Below, in pieces: positions 47,785 to 55,920 of a DNA stretch of 64,000 bases. Position numbers and translations under genes: made by a program. The stretch lies in IMG/VR virus record IMGVR_UViG_3300032213_001813, positions 1-64,000 of that record; one strand, given 5' to 3'. This DNA is from a virus. The notes below the pieces were generated by a model. It saw only the letters and a program-made list of their open reading frames with translations. It was not told the DNA's origin and made no database searches. Every line of letters starts with the position of its first letter. Within the stretch, counting starts at the first letter, position 1.

Positions 47785-48906
47785 ATGGCAAAAAAGGAAA
47801 TTGAGTTAGCAGATATACTTGCTGAAACTCTAAACAAACAATCTAAAGACCAGAAAGTGGCATTCTTTTTGGATTCGGATGAAGCACCTACAAATGTAGA
47901 AGGTTGGGTATCAACTGGAGCATCATTGTTGGATGTGGCTATCTCAAATCGCCCTTATGGTGGATTGCCTGTTGGTAGAATTACCGAAGTTACTGGGTTG
48001 GAGCAGAGTGGTAAATCGCTCTTATCCGCCCACCTTCTTGCCGAAACGCAAAAGTTAGGTGGATTGGCAGTATTAATTGATACTGAAAATGCAGTAAGTG
48101 CGGAGTTCTTAAACGCAATTGGAGTAGATGTATCTAAAATGCTTTATGTAGCAGCTGAAACTGTGGAAGAGTGTTTTGAGTACACCGAAACAATTATCGA
48201 AAAGGTGAGAGTTGCATCGAAGGATAAGTATGTAACTATCGTAGTAGATTCAGTAGCAGCAGCATCAACTAAAAAGGAGATGGATGCTGATTACGATAAA
48301 GATGGATACGCTACCGATAAGGCAATTATTATCTCAAAAGCAATGCGTAAAATCACTAACTTAATTGGTAGACAGAAAATCACTTTGGTTTTCACAAATC
48401 AATTAAGACAGAAGATGAACGCTATGCCATTCTCTGACCCGTGGACAACTTCTGGTGGTAAGGCAATCGCTTTCCATGCTTCGGTTCGTTTACGATTGAA
48501 GGGTATGGGTACAATTAAAGCAAAAGACAAGAATGGAAATGACCAAATTGTGGGAATTAAAGTTCGTTGTCAGGTTGTAAAGAATCGTATGGGCCCACCA
48601 TTACGAACTGCAGATTTTGATATCTTCTTTGATAGAGGTATTGATAACTACGGAGCTTGGTTGGGTAGTATGAAAGACAATAACTTACTAAAAGCTGCTG
48701 GAGCATGGTACACTTATGTGGACACTGATACAGGTGAAGAAATTAAGTTCCAATCAAAGGATTTTCCTCAATTGTTGGAAACTAATCAATCAGTTAAAGA
48801 CCAAATCTACAAGCGTATTTGTGAGGCAACCATCTTACAATACAAAAAGGGTAGTACACTGGATTCAGAAGAACTATTTGTAGATTCGGAAGTTATTGGA
48901 GATTAA
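47785..48906 (+). CDS. uvsX: RecA-like recombinase, UvsX
   Basis: 373 residues (T4 UvsX 391). Walker A GLEQSGKS lies at 71-78. Walker B is YVTIVVDSVAA, and the following segment (DADYDKDGYATDKAIIISKAMRKI) is typical of phage UvsX. LVFTNQLRQKMNAMPFSDPWTTSGGKA marks the conserved RecA core. It forms filaments on ssDNA for strand exchange, recombination-dependent replication and repair. It lies immediately after gp32, its functional partner. UvsY was not recognised in this window. Confidence 0.93.
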   Translation: MAKKEIELADILAETLNKQSKDQKVAFFLDSDEAPTNVEGWVSTGASLLDVAISNRPYGGLPVGRITEVTGLEQSGKSLLSAHLLAETQKLGGLAVLIDTENAVSAEFLNAIGVDVSKMLYVAAETVEECFEYTETIIEKVRVASKDKYVTIVVDSVAAASTKKEMDADYDKDGYATDKAIIISKAMRKITNLIGRQKITLVFTNQLRQKMNAMPFSDPWTTSGGKAIAFHASVRLRLKGMGTIKAKDKNGNDQIVGIKVRCQVVKNRMGPPLRTADFDIFFDRGIDNYGAWLGSMKDNNLLKAAGAWYTYVDTDTGEEIKFQSKDFPQLLETNQSVKDQIYKRICEATILQYKKGSTLDSEELFVDSEVIGD

Positions 48907-48929
48907 TTAACTAATATGTTACAAACAAA

Positions 48930-49973
48930 ATGAAAGAACTTTACAAAAAATTACTCAATGAAGTAGAAACGGAACACGACTCAAACTCCCAAAGAGTGAG
49001 AAATAGTAGAGTTCTTATCATTGATGGACTAAATACCTTCATCCGTAGCTGGACAACTAATCCTACAATGAATGAGGATGGTGACCATACGGGTGGAGTT
49101 ATTGGTTCATTGAAATCAATAGGGTTTGGTATTCGCCAATTTAACCCTACAAGAGTTATCCTTACTTTTGATGGTAAGGGTGGTTCTAATGGAAGAAAAA
49201 AGATTTATGAGGGATATAAATCTGAAAGAGGTAAGAATCGTTTCAGAGTCAATAGACAGTATCCCGAAATGATGACCCAAGAAGATGAGCAGGTATCTAT
49301 GAAACGCCAATTTGTATGGTTGGTAGATATATTAGATAGTTTGCCTGTTACAACAATGGTATATGATGGTATAGAAGCCGATGATGTTATCGGACACATC
49401 ACTACACAACTATTGGGTGAGGATGAAGAGTGTGTAATCGTATCTACTGATAAGGATTTCCTACAATTGGTAAATGATAAGGTCACAATCTATTCTCCAA
49501 CTAAAAAGAAAAAATATGATAGGAAAGCGGTATTTGAAGAGTATGGCTTATATCCACAAAATCTACTTCTATTCAGAACGTTGGATGGGGATAATTCGGA
49601 TAATATTCCGGGTGTAAAGGGATGTGGATTAAAGACATTACTAAAAAGATTCCCAGAGTTAAGTGAAGATAGAAAGATAGAATTTGATGAGTTTTTTGAT
49701 ATTGCGGAAACTAAAGTCAAAGAATCTAAATTATATTCTGATATCGTAGCTAACAAAGATGTTATTTTAAGAAATCAACAATTAATGCAATTAGAAGAAC
49801 CTATAATTTCCACTAACGAAAAGATGAAAATTTTAGATAGGTTTAGAGAACCAAATAAGAAGTTTGAAAAGATGGAGTTCTTTAAGGTAGGAGCTAAATA
49901 CAAAATCCTACAAAATTGGAGTGATATTAATGATTGGTTAAAATCAACATTTTCAAACATTATAGTTAAATAA
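48930..49973 (+). CDS. 5'-3' flap nuclease, T4 RNase H-like
   Basis: 347 residues (T4 RNase H 305). Acidic metal-binding residues fall in the expected order: LIIDGLNTFIR, RVILTFDGKGGSNGR, GIEADDVIGHI, VIVSTDKDFLQLV, then the H3TH region TLDGDNSDNIPGVKGCGLKT. This is the FEN/PIN-type fold that removes RNA primers and flaps from Okazaki fragments. It sits between UvsX and helicase genes, seven bases before the latter, so it is probably part of the same operon. The first 20 residues are an extra helical extension. Confidence 0.9.
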   Translation: MKELYKKLLNEVETEHDSNSQRVRNSRVLIIDGLNTFIRSWTTNPTMNEDGDHTGGVIGSLKSIGFGIRQFNPTRVILTFDGKGGSNGRKKIYEGYKSERGKNRFRVNRQYPEMMTQEDEQVSMKRQFVWLVDILDSLPVTTMVYDGIEADDVIGHITTQLLGEDEECVIVSTDKDFLQLVNDKVTIYSPTKKKKYDRKAVFEEYGLYPQNLLLFRTLDGDNSDNIPGVKGCGLKTLLKRFPELSEDRKIEFDEFFDIAETKVKESKLYSDIVANKDVILRNQQLMQLEEPIISTNEKMKILDRFREPNKKFEKMEFFKVGAKYKILQNWSDINDWLKSTFSNIIVK

Positions 49974-49979
49974 AAATAA

Positions 49980-51377
49980 ATGGCAGAAGCATTAGATACA
50001 TTATCTAAATACGGTCAATCGTTTCAATCAAAAGTAATATCTGTATTATTGACGGATGCTAAACTTTTGGATTCGTTAAGTGATATTATACATAAGAAGT
50101 TTTTTGAATCGGAAGCTAATAAATGGATAGTTGAAACAATTAAAGATTATTTTGATGAGTTTAAGAAAGAACCTACATTGGATGTATTCAAATCAGAAAT
50201 ATCCAAAGTAGATAATCCATCTTTACAAAAAACCATAATCGAGCAACTTAAAGTAGTTTATACGCAAGTTGGACAAGATGATACGGATTATGTGAAGAAG
50301 GAGTTCTCATCATTTTGTATCAATCAGAATTTAAAAGAGGTAATTATACAATCGGTAGATTTACTCAAAGCGGGTAATTACGATAGGATTAAGGATTTAG
50401 TAGATAAGGCAATGAAAGTTGGTATTGAAACCGATTTGGGACATGATTATCTATTGGATTATATAGCTCGTATTGAGGATGAGAAAAGAGATACCATTGC
50501 TACTCCGTGGGAGGTTATTACCGAATTAATGAACGGAGGTTTAGGACCGGGTGAGTTAGGGGTTGTAGTGGCACCTTCTGGGGTTGGTAAGACTTGGGTT
50601 CTTGCCGCAATCGGAGCGGCAGCTGTTAAAGCAGGTAAGAGTGTTGTTCACTACTCATTGGAACTATCTGAAAACTATGTAGGTGAGAGATATGATACAA
50701 TATTCACATCAATCCCATCAGCTGATTTGGTTGATAATAGAGATTTGGTACATAGGAAAATAAAATCATTAGCAGGTAAGTTATTGATTAAGTATTTCCC
50801 ACCAAAAGGTGTATCATCCAAAAAGATTGAAGCTCACATTGAGAAGATGACAGCAGCTGGTAATAAACCCGATTTAATAATTGTGGATTATGCTGATTTA
50901 CTACTATCACACTCAAATAAGAATGATAGTACATATGGGGAGCAAGGTGGTGTGTATATTGAATTGAGAGGAATGGGTGGTGAGTTGGGTATTCCAATTT
51001 GGACAGCATCACAAACAAATAGAAGTGGTATAGATTCAGAGGTTATTGAAGCTGATAAGATTGCAGATAGTTACGCTAAAGTAATGAATGCAGATTTTAT
51101 TATGAGTGTTAGTAGAAAATCAAAAGATAAACTAAACAATACTGCTAGAGTTCACGTTATGAAAAATCGTTTTGGTATGGATGGTATCACATTCCCAACT
51201 AAAATGGATACTAACAAAGGAATAATCGAAGTTTTTGATGCAAATTCAGCAGATGGAATATTAGCACGGAAAGAAAGTAATAGTGGAGCTGAAGAAGAAA
51301 GGCAATTATTACACAAAAAATATATGGATACTATGCCGTTAGGTGGGGCAGTAAAGCCGGTATCTGGACTAGGATAA
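49980..51377 (+). CDS. Replicative DNA helicase, gp41/DnaB-like
   Basis: 465 residues, close to T4 gp41 (475). Walker A APSGVGKT is near 198-205. Further RecA-type helicase motifs are VVHYSLELSENYVGERYD (motif 1a), LIIVDYADLL (Walker B), and GELGIPIWTASQTNRSG (the motif 3 Gln). KNRFGMDGITFP is the typical DnaB C-terminal segment. The N-terminal 170 residues form the helical domain. It unwinds duplex DNA at the fork as a hexamer, usually with a primase, which I do not see here. Confidence 0.92.
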   Translation: MAEALDTLSKYGQSFQSKVISVLLTDAKLLDSLSDIIHKKFFESEANKWIVETIKDYFDEFKKEPTLDVFKSEISKVDNPSLQKTIIEQLKVVYTQVGQDDTDYVKKEFSSFCINQNLKEVIIQSVDLLKAGNYDRIKDLVDKAMKVGIETDLGHDYLLDYIARIEDEKRDTIATPWEVITELMNGGLGPGELGVVVAPSGVGKTWVLAAIGAAAVKAGKSVVHYSLELSENYVGERYDTIFTSIPSADLVDNRDLVHRKIKSLAGKLLIKYFPPKGVSSKKIEAHIEKMTAAGNKPDLIIVDYADLLLSHSNKNDSTYGEQGGVYIELRGMGGELGIPIWTASQTNRSGIDSEVIEADKIADSYAKVMNADFIMSVSRKSKDKLNNTARVHVMKNRFGMDGITFPTKMDTNKGIIEVFDANSADGILARKESNSGAEEERQLLHKKYMDTMPLGGAVKPVSGLG

Positions 51378-51420
51378 GATATATAAAAATATAAAAATAA
51401 AAAGTTAAAAAAACATGCAA

Positions 51421-51479
51421 TTTTTTGTATGAGAAGTTAAGATTGGTTGTATTTATTAAAACCTAAAGCATACAAAAAA
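51421..51479 (+). promoter_or_regulatory. Inverted repeat and TATTTATT motif upstream of nrdB
   Basis: TTTTTTGTATG (51421-51431) is the exact reverse complement of CATACAAAAAA (51469-51479). Between them lie TATTTATT (51450-51457, one mismatch to the late motif) and a short GGTT/AACC pairing. It could be an operator for a repressor, or an RNA hairpin acting as attenuator or terminator before the nucleotide metabolism genes. Seen directly; function unknown. Confidence 0.45.
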
Positions 51480-51490
51480 GACGATTACAT

Positions 51491-52504
51491 ATGAGCAATT
51501 TATTTACAGAAAGAATAGCGTACAAACCATTTGAATATCCAGACTATTACACCGAAGGGTGGTTGAAGCAAATGCAGGCATTTTGGTTACATACCGAAAT
51601 ACCAATGCAAGGAGATGTTAAAGACTGGAATGAAAATTTAACAAAAGAAGAAAAACATTTAGTAGGAAATATTCTATTGGGTTTTGCTCAAACTGAATGT
51701 GCGGTTTCCGATTATTGGACTGGTATGGTAACTAAATGGTTTCCAAAACACGAAATTAAACAAATGGCAATGGCGTTTGGTTCGCAAGAAACAATACATT
51801 CGGTTGCATATTCGTATTTGAATGAAACTTTAGGATTGGATGATTTTGCAGGTTTTATGCATGATGATGTTATGAAGGAAAGATTTGAATTACTAACAAA
51901 TACAACCGCAGATTGGACTCCTACTGATTTACAAACAAATCACAAAGCTAGAGTTGAGGTTGCTCGTTCACTTGCTATCTTTTCGGCATTTGCGGAGGGT
52001 GTGGCATTATACTCTTCGTTTGCAGTACTTTACTCATTCCAAATGAGAAATCTATTAAAAGGTATTGGGCAACAAATGAAGTGGAGTGTAAGAGATGAAT
52101 CCCTACATTCAAAAATGGGATGTCAATTATTCAGACATATGTGCGATGAGTTTCCTGAATTGTTAGAAGAAGCAAAATCATCTATCTACGAAGCAGCATT
52201 AATCATTAGAGATTTGGAGCATAAGTTCATTGATAGAATATTTGAAAAAGGTGATTTAGAAAATCTAAAAGCAAGTGACTTAAAAGAATTTATTACAAAA
52301 AGAGTTAATGAGAAATTAGGAGAGTTGGGATATAACCCAATACCTGGTGGTGATGATTACTTTGAATACAACGAAGAATCGGCATCGCAATTAGATTGGT
52401 TCTATCACTTAACTGGTGGAGTAACCCATACCGACTTCTTTGCAATGAGACCTACTGATTACAGTAAAGCAAACGAAGGTGAAGATTGGTCTGATATATT
52501 TTAA
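51491..52504 (+). CDS. nrdB: Ribonucleotide reductase class I small subunit, NrdB
   Basis: 337 residues. Di-metal ligand segments are present: the Glu in QTECAVSDYW, EETIH-like SQETIHSVAYSYL with the His ligand and the Tyr four residues on in the radical position, FAEGVALYSSF, and RDESLHSKMG. The C-terminus EGEDWSDIF fits the tail that docks in NrdA. It makes the radical used by NrdA to reduce ribonucleotides. The order nrdB then nrdA, 10 bases apart, is the reverse of E. coli nrdAB. Confidence 0.93.
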   Translation: MSNLFTERIAYKPFEYPDYYTEGWLKQMQAFWLHTEIPMQGDVKDWNENLTKEEKHLVGNILLGFAQTECAVSDYWTGMVTKWFPKHEIKQMAMAFGSQETIHSVAYSYLNETLGLDDFAGFMHDDVMKERFELLTNTTADWTPTDLQTNHKARVEVARSLAIFSAFAEGVALYSSFAVLYSFQMRNLLKGIGQQMKWSVRDESLHSKMGCQLFRHMCDEFPELLEEAKSSIYEAALIIRDLEHKFIDRIFEKGDLENLKASDLKEFITKRVNEKLGELGYNPIPGGDDYFEYNEESASQLDWFYHLTGGVTHTDFFAMRPTDYSKANEGEDWSDIF

Positions 52505-52514
52505 TTAAAATTTT

Positions 52515-54296
52515 ATGAAACATTACGGAGAAGAATTCGGTTGGGAAATCGATGTTGATTACCCATCGTGGGGAAATACGGAAATATACGTTAAAACAAT
52601 CTCAAAAGGTTATCTATTAGATGGTGAAAAGCCAAAAGATGCCTATTGGAGAGTTGCAACGGCAGTAGCTAGAAGATTGGGTAAACCACAACTTGCTACA
52701 AAGTTCTTTGATTACATTTGGAGAGGGTGGTTATGTTTAGCAACACCAGTATTATCAAATACAGGTACGGATAGGGGTTTACCTATTAGTTGTTTTGGTA
52801 TTGATGTTGGTGATAGTATCTATGAGATTGGATATAAGAATTTGGAGTTGATGTTATTGGCAAAACATGGTGGGGGTGTTGGTATTGGTATCAATCAAAT
52901 CAGACCTGCTGGTTCAAAGATTACAGGTAATGGTACATCGGATGGTGTAGTTCCATTTTGTAAAATTTATGATTCAACTATCCTAGCTACAAATCAGGGT
53001 TCAGTTCGTAGAGGAGCCGCTTCGGTGAATATGAACATTGAACACAAAGATTTTGAAGATTGGTTGGAGATTAGAGAACCAAAGGGTGATGTAAACCGCC
53101 AATCACTTAATATGCACCAATGTGCGGTAGTGGGTGATAAGTTTATGAGAAAGTTGCAGGAGGGGGAATCCGAAGCAAGAAGAAAGTGGGGTAAACTATT
53201 ACAAAAAAGAAAAGCAACTGGAGAACCTTATATTATGTTTAAGGGTAATGTAAACAAACAAAATCCAGACGCATATAAGAAAAATGGATTGAAGGTTTAT
53301 ATGACTAATATTTGTTCGGAGATTGTTCTACATACTGATGAATCTCACTCATTTGTATGTTGCCTTTCATCATTAAACTTAGCTAAATACGATGAGTGGA
53401 AAGATACGGATTTAGTGTACACTTCTACGATGTTTTTAGATGGTGTTTTAGAGGAGTTTATTCAAAGAGCTAAGGGATTGGTTGGATTTGATAATTCAGT
53501 TCGTTCAGCGGCAAAAGGAAGAGCATTGGGATTGGGAGTTTTGGGATGGCATACATACCTACAACAAAAAGGTGTTCCATTTGAAGGATTACAAGCACAA
53601 TTTGAAACTCGTAAAATATTCTCTCAAATTAAGATTGAATCGGAAAGAGCAAGTAGAGATATGGCATCCGAATATGGAGAACCCCTATGGTGTAGAGATA
53701 CCGGTTTTAGAAATACGCACCTAAGAGCAGTAGCACCAACGGTATCAAACTCTAAATTGAGTGGTAACGTAAGTAGTGGTATTGAACCTTGGGCAGCTAA
53801 CGTATTTACGGAGCAAACTTCTAAAGGTACGTTTATCCGTAAGAATCCTGAATTGGAAAGAGTTTTGAAAAAGATTGGAAAAAATACAAAAGAAACTTGG
53901 GATAGAATATTGGAAGATGGTGGTTCGGTGCAAGATTTGGCATTTTTAGATGAGTGGTGTTTCTTAGATAGTAAGTTAGTACAATGTAACGAAGTAACTA
54001 CGGAAGAGCATCAGAATAAATGTAATTCAGTTAAGGATGTATTCCGTACATTCAAAGAGATTAACCAATTAGATTTGGTAAAGCAGGCAGGTATAAGACA
54101 ACAATACATTGACCAGGCAGTATCTCTAAACTTAGCATTCCCATCAATTGCTGACCCGAAATGGATTAATCAAGTAACTATGGAAGCTTGGAAGCAGGGA
54201 GTAAAAACCTTATATTATATGAGAACTGAATCAGTACTAAGAGGTGATATTGCAGCAAGAGCAACTGACCCGGATTGTGTAAGTTGTGAGGGATAA
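52515..54296 (+). CDS. nrdA: Ribonucleotide reductase class I large subunit, NrdA
   Basis: 593 residues, much shorter than E. coli NrdA (761). Catalytic features are kept: ISCFGI (first redox Cys), TNICSEIVLHTD with N-x-C-x-E around the thiyl Cys, and a C-terminal C-x2-C (DCVSCEG) for re-reduction. LAKHGGGVGIGINQIRPAG and RRGAASVNMNIEHKD are family hallmarks. The N-terminus lacks the KRDG-type ATP cone, so overall activity is probably not inhibited by dATP. With NrdB and thioredoxin it would supply dNTPs for phage replication. Confidence 0.93.
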   Translation: MKHYGEEFGWEIDVDYPSWGNTEIYVKTISKGYLLDGEKPKDAYWRVATAVARRLGKPQLATKFFDYIWRGWLCLATPVLSNTGTDRGLPISCFGIDVGDSIYEIGYKNLELMLLAKHGGGVGIGINQIRPAGSKITGNGTSDGVVPFCKIYDSTILATNQGSVRRGAASVNMNIEHKDFEDWLEIREPKGDVNRQSLNMHQCAVVGDKFMRKLQEGESEARRKWGKLLQKRKATGEPYIMFKGNVNKQNPDAYKKNGLKVYMTNICSEIVLHTDESHSFVCCLSSLNLAKYDEWKDTDLVYTSTMFLDGVLEEFIQRAKGLVGFDNSVRSAAKGRALGLGVLGWHTYLQQKGVPFEGLQAQFETRKIFSQIKIESERASRDMASEYGEPLWCRDTGFRNTHLRAVAPTVSNSKLSGNVSSGIEPWAANVFTEQTSKGTFIRKNPELERVLKKIGKNTKETWDRILEDGGSVQDLAFLDEWCFLDSKLVQCNEVTTEEHQNKCNSVKDVFRTFKEINQLDLVKQAGIRQQYIDQAVSLNLAFPSIADPKWINQVTMEAWKQGVKTLYYMRTESVLRGDIAARATDPDCVSCEG

Positions 54297-54316
54297 ACAA
54301 ATAAACAAATAAAATT

Positions 54317-54580
54317 ATGTTAGAAGTTAAGAAATTTTCAGCAAGTTGGTGTGGACCATGCAAAACATTGGCACCAACATTTAATGAGGTAAAAAATTCA
54401 TTTAGTGGAGTATCCTTCAACGAATACGATATTGATGATAGTTCAGATATTGCATCTCAATTTGGAATCCGTTCAGTACCAACTGTATTATTAGTTAAAG
54501 ATGGTAAGGAAGTGAAAAGAATTGTAGGAGCACAATCTAAAATGGTATATGAAAACGCCATAAATGAAAATTTAGGATAA
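54317..54580 (+). CDS. Thioredoxin
   Basis: 87 residues, a compact thioredoxin. ASWCGPCKTLAP holds the active-site CGPC near residues 11-14. RSVPTVLLVKDGKEV contains the conserved cis-Pro. It is about 20 residues shorter than E. coli thioredoxin at the N-terminus. It follows nrdA by 20 bases, so it probably reduces the NrdA C-terminal Cys pair and could be a phage-dedicated donor for the reductase. Confidence 0.93.
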   Translation: MLEVKKFSASWCGPCKTLAPTFNEVKNSFSGVSFNEYDIDDSSDIASQFGIRSVPTVLLVKDGKEVKRIVGAQSKMVYENAINENLG

Positions 54581-54584
54581 AAAA

Positions 54585-54616
54585 TTAGGAAAATCCAAAT
54601 AAAAGTGTTATATTTG
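54585..54616 (+). promoter_or_regulatory. Bacteroidota-type promoter, degenerate -33
   Basis: TTAG at 54585-54588 in the -33 position, 20-base spacer, TATATTTG 54609-54616. The -7 box ends four bases before the ATG at 54621, predicting a leaderless message. Confidence 0.55.
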
Positions 54617-54620
54617 TTAC

Positions 54621-54824
54621 ATGGGAATATTAAGGGGTCAAACGCACCCATCTGCCAAACTTACGGATGAGCAGGTGTTACAAATTAGAAGACTATGGCA
54701 AATGGGTCATAGGAATATTAAAGTGATTGCCCGAAACAATAAGGTATCGCCATCAAATGTGTTAAAAATTATCCAACGTAAAACTTGGACTCATCTAAAC
54801 GAATTTTGGTCTGGTAGTTTATGA
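54621..54824 (+). CDS. Small HTH DNA-binding protein
   Basis: 67 residues: GQTHPSAKLTDEQVLQIRRL followed by VIARNNKVSPSNVLKIIQRKTWTHL. This matches the short helix-turn-helix often attached to HNH homing endonucleases, here without any HNH part. It could be a stand-alone regulator or the remnant of a homing endonuclease. The last four bases overlap the start of the first Mom-like gene (ATGA), so it may control or be cotranslated with that gene. Confidence 0.65.
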   Translation: MGILRGQTHPSAKLTDEQVLQIRRLWQMGHRNIKVIARNNKVSPSNVLKIIQRKTWTHLNEFWSGSL

Positions 54825-55594
54825 AAATAGAAGGTAAACAATATTGCGATATCTCTAAATTTTCAATTAGAGAGATTAACAAAAACATAGCAAAGGATAT
54901 CATTGTCAATAACCATTATAGTGGGATATGGACGAAGGTATCCTATGCTTTGGGATTGTTCTACATATCCGAAGATGAGCACAATTTCTTTAGTGGGGTG
55001 AATGAACAATTAGTTGGAGTTGCCTGTTATGGTGACCCAGTTGGTAGAAACGCAGGAGCATCTATTTCGGAGTTACTTCCAAGAGATGGTGTGTTAGAAT
55101 TGACCCGATTATTTGTATTTGATGGATATGGTTCTAACATTGAGAGTTGGTTTGTTGGACAATCGTTTGAATGGTTACGAAAGAATGTACCTCGTATCAA
55201 AGCCCTAATATCATATTCAGACCCAAATGCTGGACATTTAGGAACGGTATATCAAGCTACTAATTGGATATATCAGGGTAACAAAATCAGATGGAGTGAT
55301 AGTTGGAGTTTTAAATGGAGTGAGGAAGATGAATGGCATCATAGTAGAACATCCTATGTGAAATATGGAACGAATGACCCTAAGATAATTCAGACAATGG
55401 TAACATCTCCATTTTGGATTAAAAGAGAACCTCGTAAGCATAGATATGTGTATATTCTAACCAAAGATAAGAAAGAAAGAAAATCATTTATAAATTCACT
55501 AAAACATGAAGTGTTTCCATATCCCAAAGTGGAGTTGGATATTATTGATGAGGTTCATAAAATGGACCCGATAAATTTGGAAATATCAAATTAA
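54821..55594 (+). CDS. Mom-like DNA modification enzyme, copy 1
   Basis: 257 residues. It resembles the Mom family, a GNAT-like fold that in phage Mu makes N6-carbamoylmethyl-adenine and protects DNA from restriction. Motifs: AKDIIVNNHYSG with a His-Tyr pair (32-33), LVGVACYGDP, LELTRLFVFDGYGSNIESWFVGQSF-type core, ALISYSDPNAGHLGTVYQA, ATNWIYQG, then KHRYVYIL near the C-terminus. The paralogue at 55917 shares all of these. It overlaps the HTH gene by four bases. The exact modification is unknown; the family assignment is from remembered motifs, not a search. Confidence 0.7.
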   Translation: MKIEGKQYCDISKFSIREINKNIAKDIIVNNHYSGIWTKVSYALGLFYISEDEHNFFSGVNEQLVGVACYGDPVGRNAGASISELLPRDGVLELTRLFVFDGYGSNIESWFVGQSFEWLRKNVPRIKALISYSDPNAGHLGTVYQATNWIYQGNKIRWSDSWSFKWSEEDEWHHSRTSYVKYGTNDPKIIQTMVTSPFWIKREPRKHRYVYILTKDKKERKSFINSLKHEVFPYPKVELDIIDEVHKMDPINLEISN

Positions 55595-55607
55595 TTTCGT
55601 AACTTTG
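55576..55607 (+). promoter_or_regulatory. Bacteroidota-type promoter
   Basis: TTTG 55576-55579 (inside the end of the previous gene), 20-base spacer, TAACTTTG 55600-55607. It ends four bases before the ATG at 55612: the third case of this exact spacing. Confidence 0.7.
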
Positions 55608-55611
55608 TATT

Positions 55612-55920
55612 ATGGCTAAAAAACTAATAGAAGTACCAAACGCAACTCAATTCGAAAAAGTTTATAAAGATGAGGATTGTACAATGGTTTGGAAGTATGA
55701 TACTAACAAATTCACAAATGGACCTGTATCGGTTGAAATCAAATGGAGTGCTGAATATCTGAAAGAAAACAAATCACCAAGAAAACCAAAAGCAGAAGGT
55801 AAATTAGGTGAGTTGCATGATGCGTTCGCTAAGTTAGATGCTAAACGGAAGAAAAAGAAAAAGCCGGTAGCTAAAAAAAAAATGACAATAAAGAAGAAGA
55901 TGGTTTCTGGTAAGATATGA
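55612..55920 (+). CDS. Small lysine-rich protein between Mom-like genes
   Basis: 102 residues. The N-terminal 60 are mixed (TQFEKVYKDEDCTMVWKYD, then VSVEIKWSAEYL); the C-terminal 35 are strongly basic (KLDAKRKKKKKPVAKKKMT), suggesting nucleic acid binding. The end overlaps the start of the second Mom-like gene by four bases (ATGA). It could help deliver the modification enzyme to DNA or act as a transcription factor; unknown otherwise. Confidence 0.6.
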   Translation: MAKKLIEVPNATQFEKVYKDEDCTMVWKYDTNKFTNGPVSVEIKWSAEYLKENKSPRKPKAEGKLGELHDAFAKLDAKRKKKKKPVAKKKMTIKKKMVSGKI

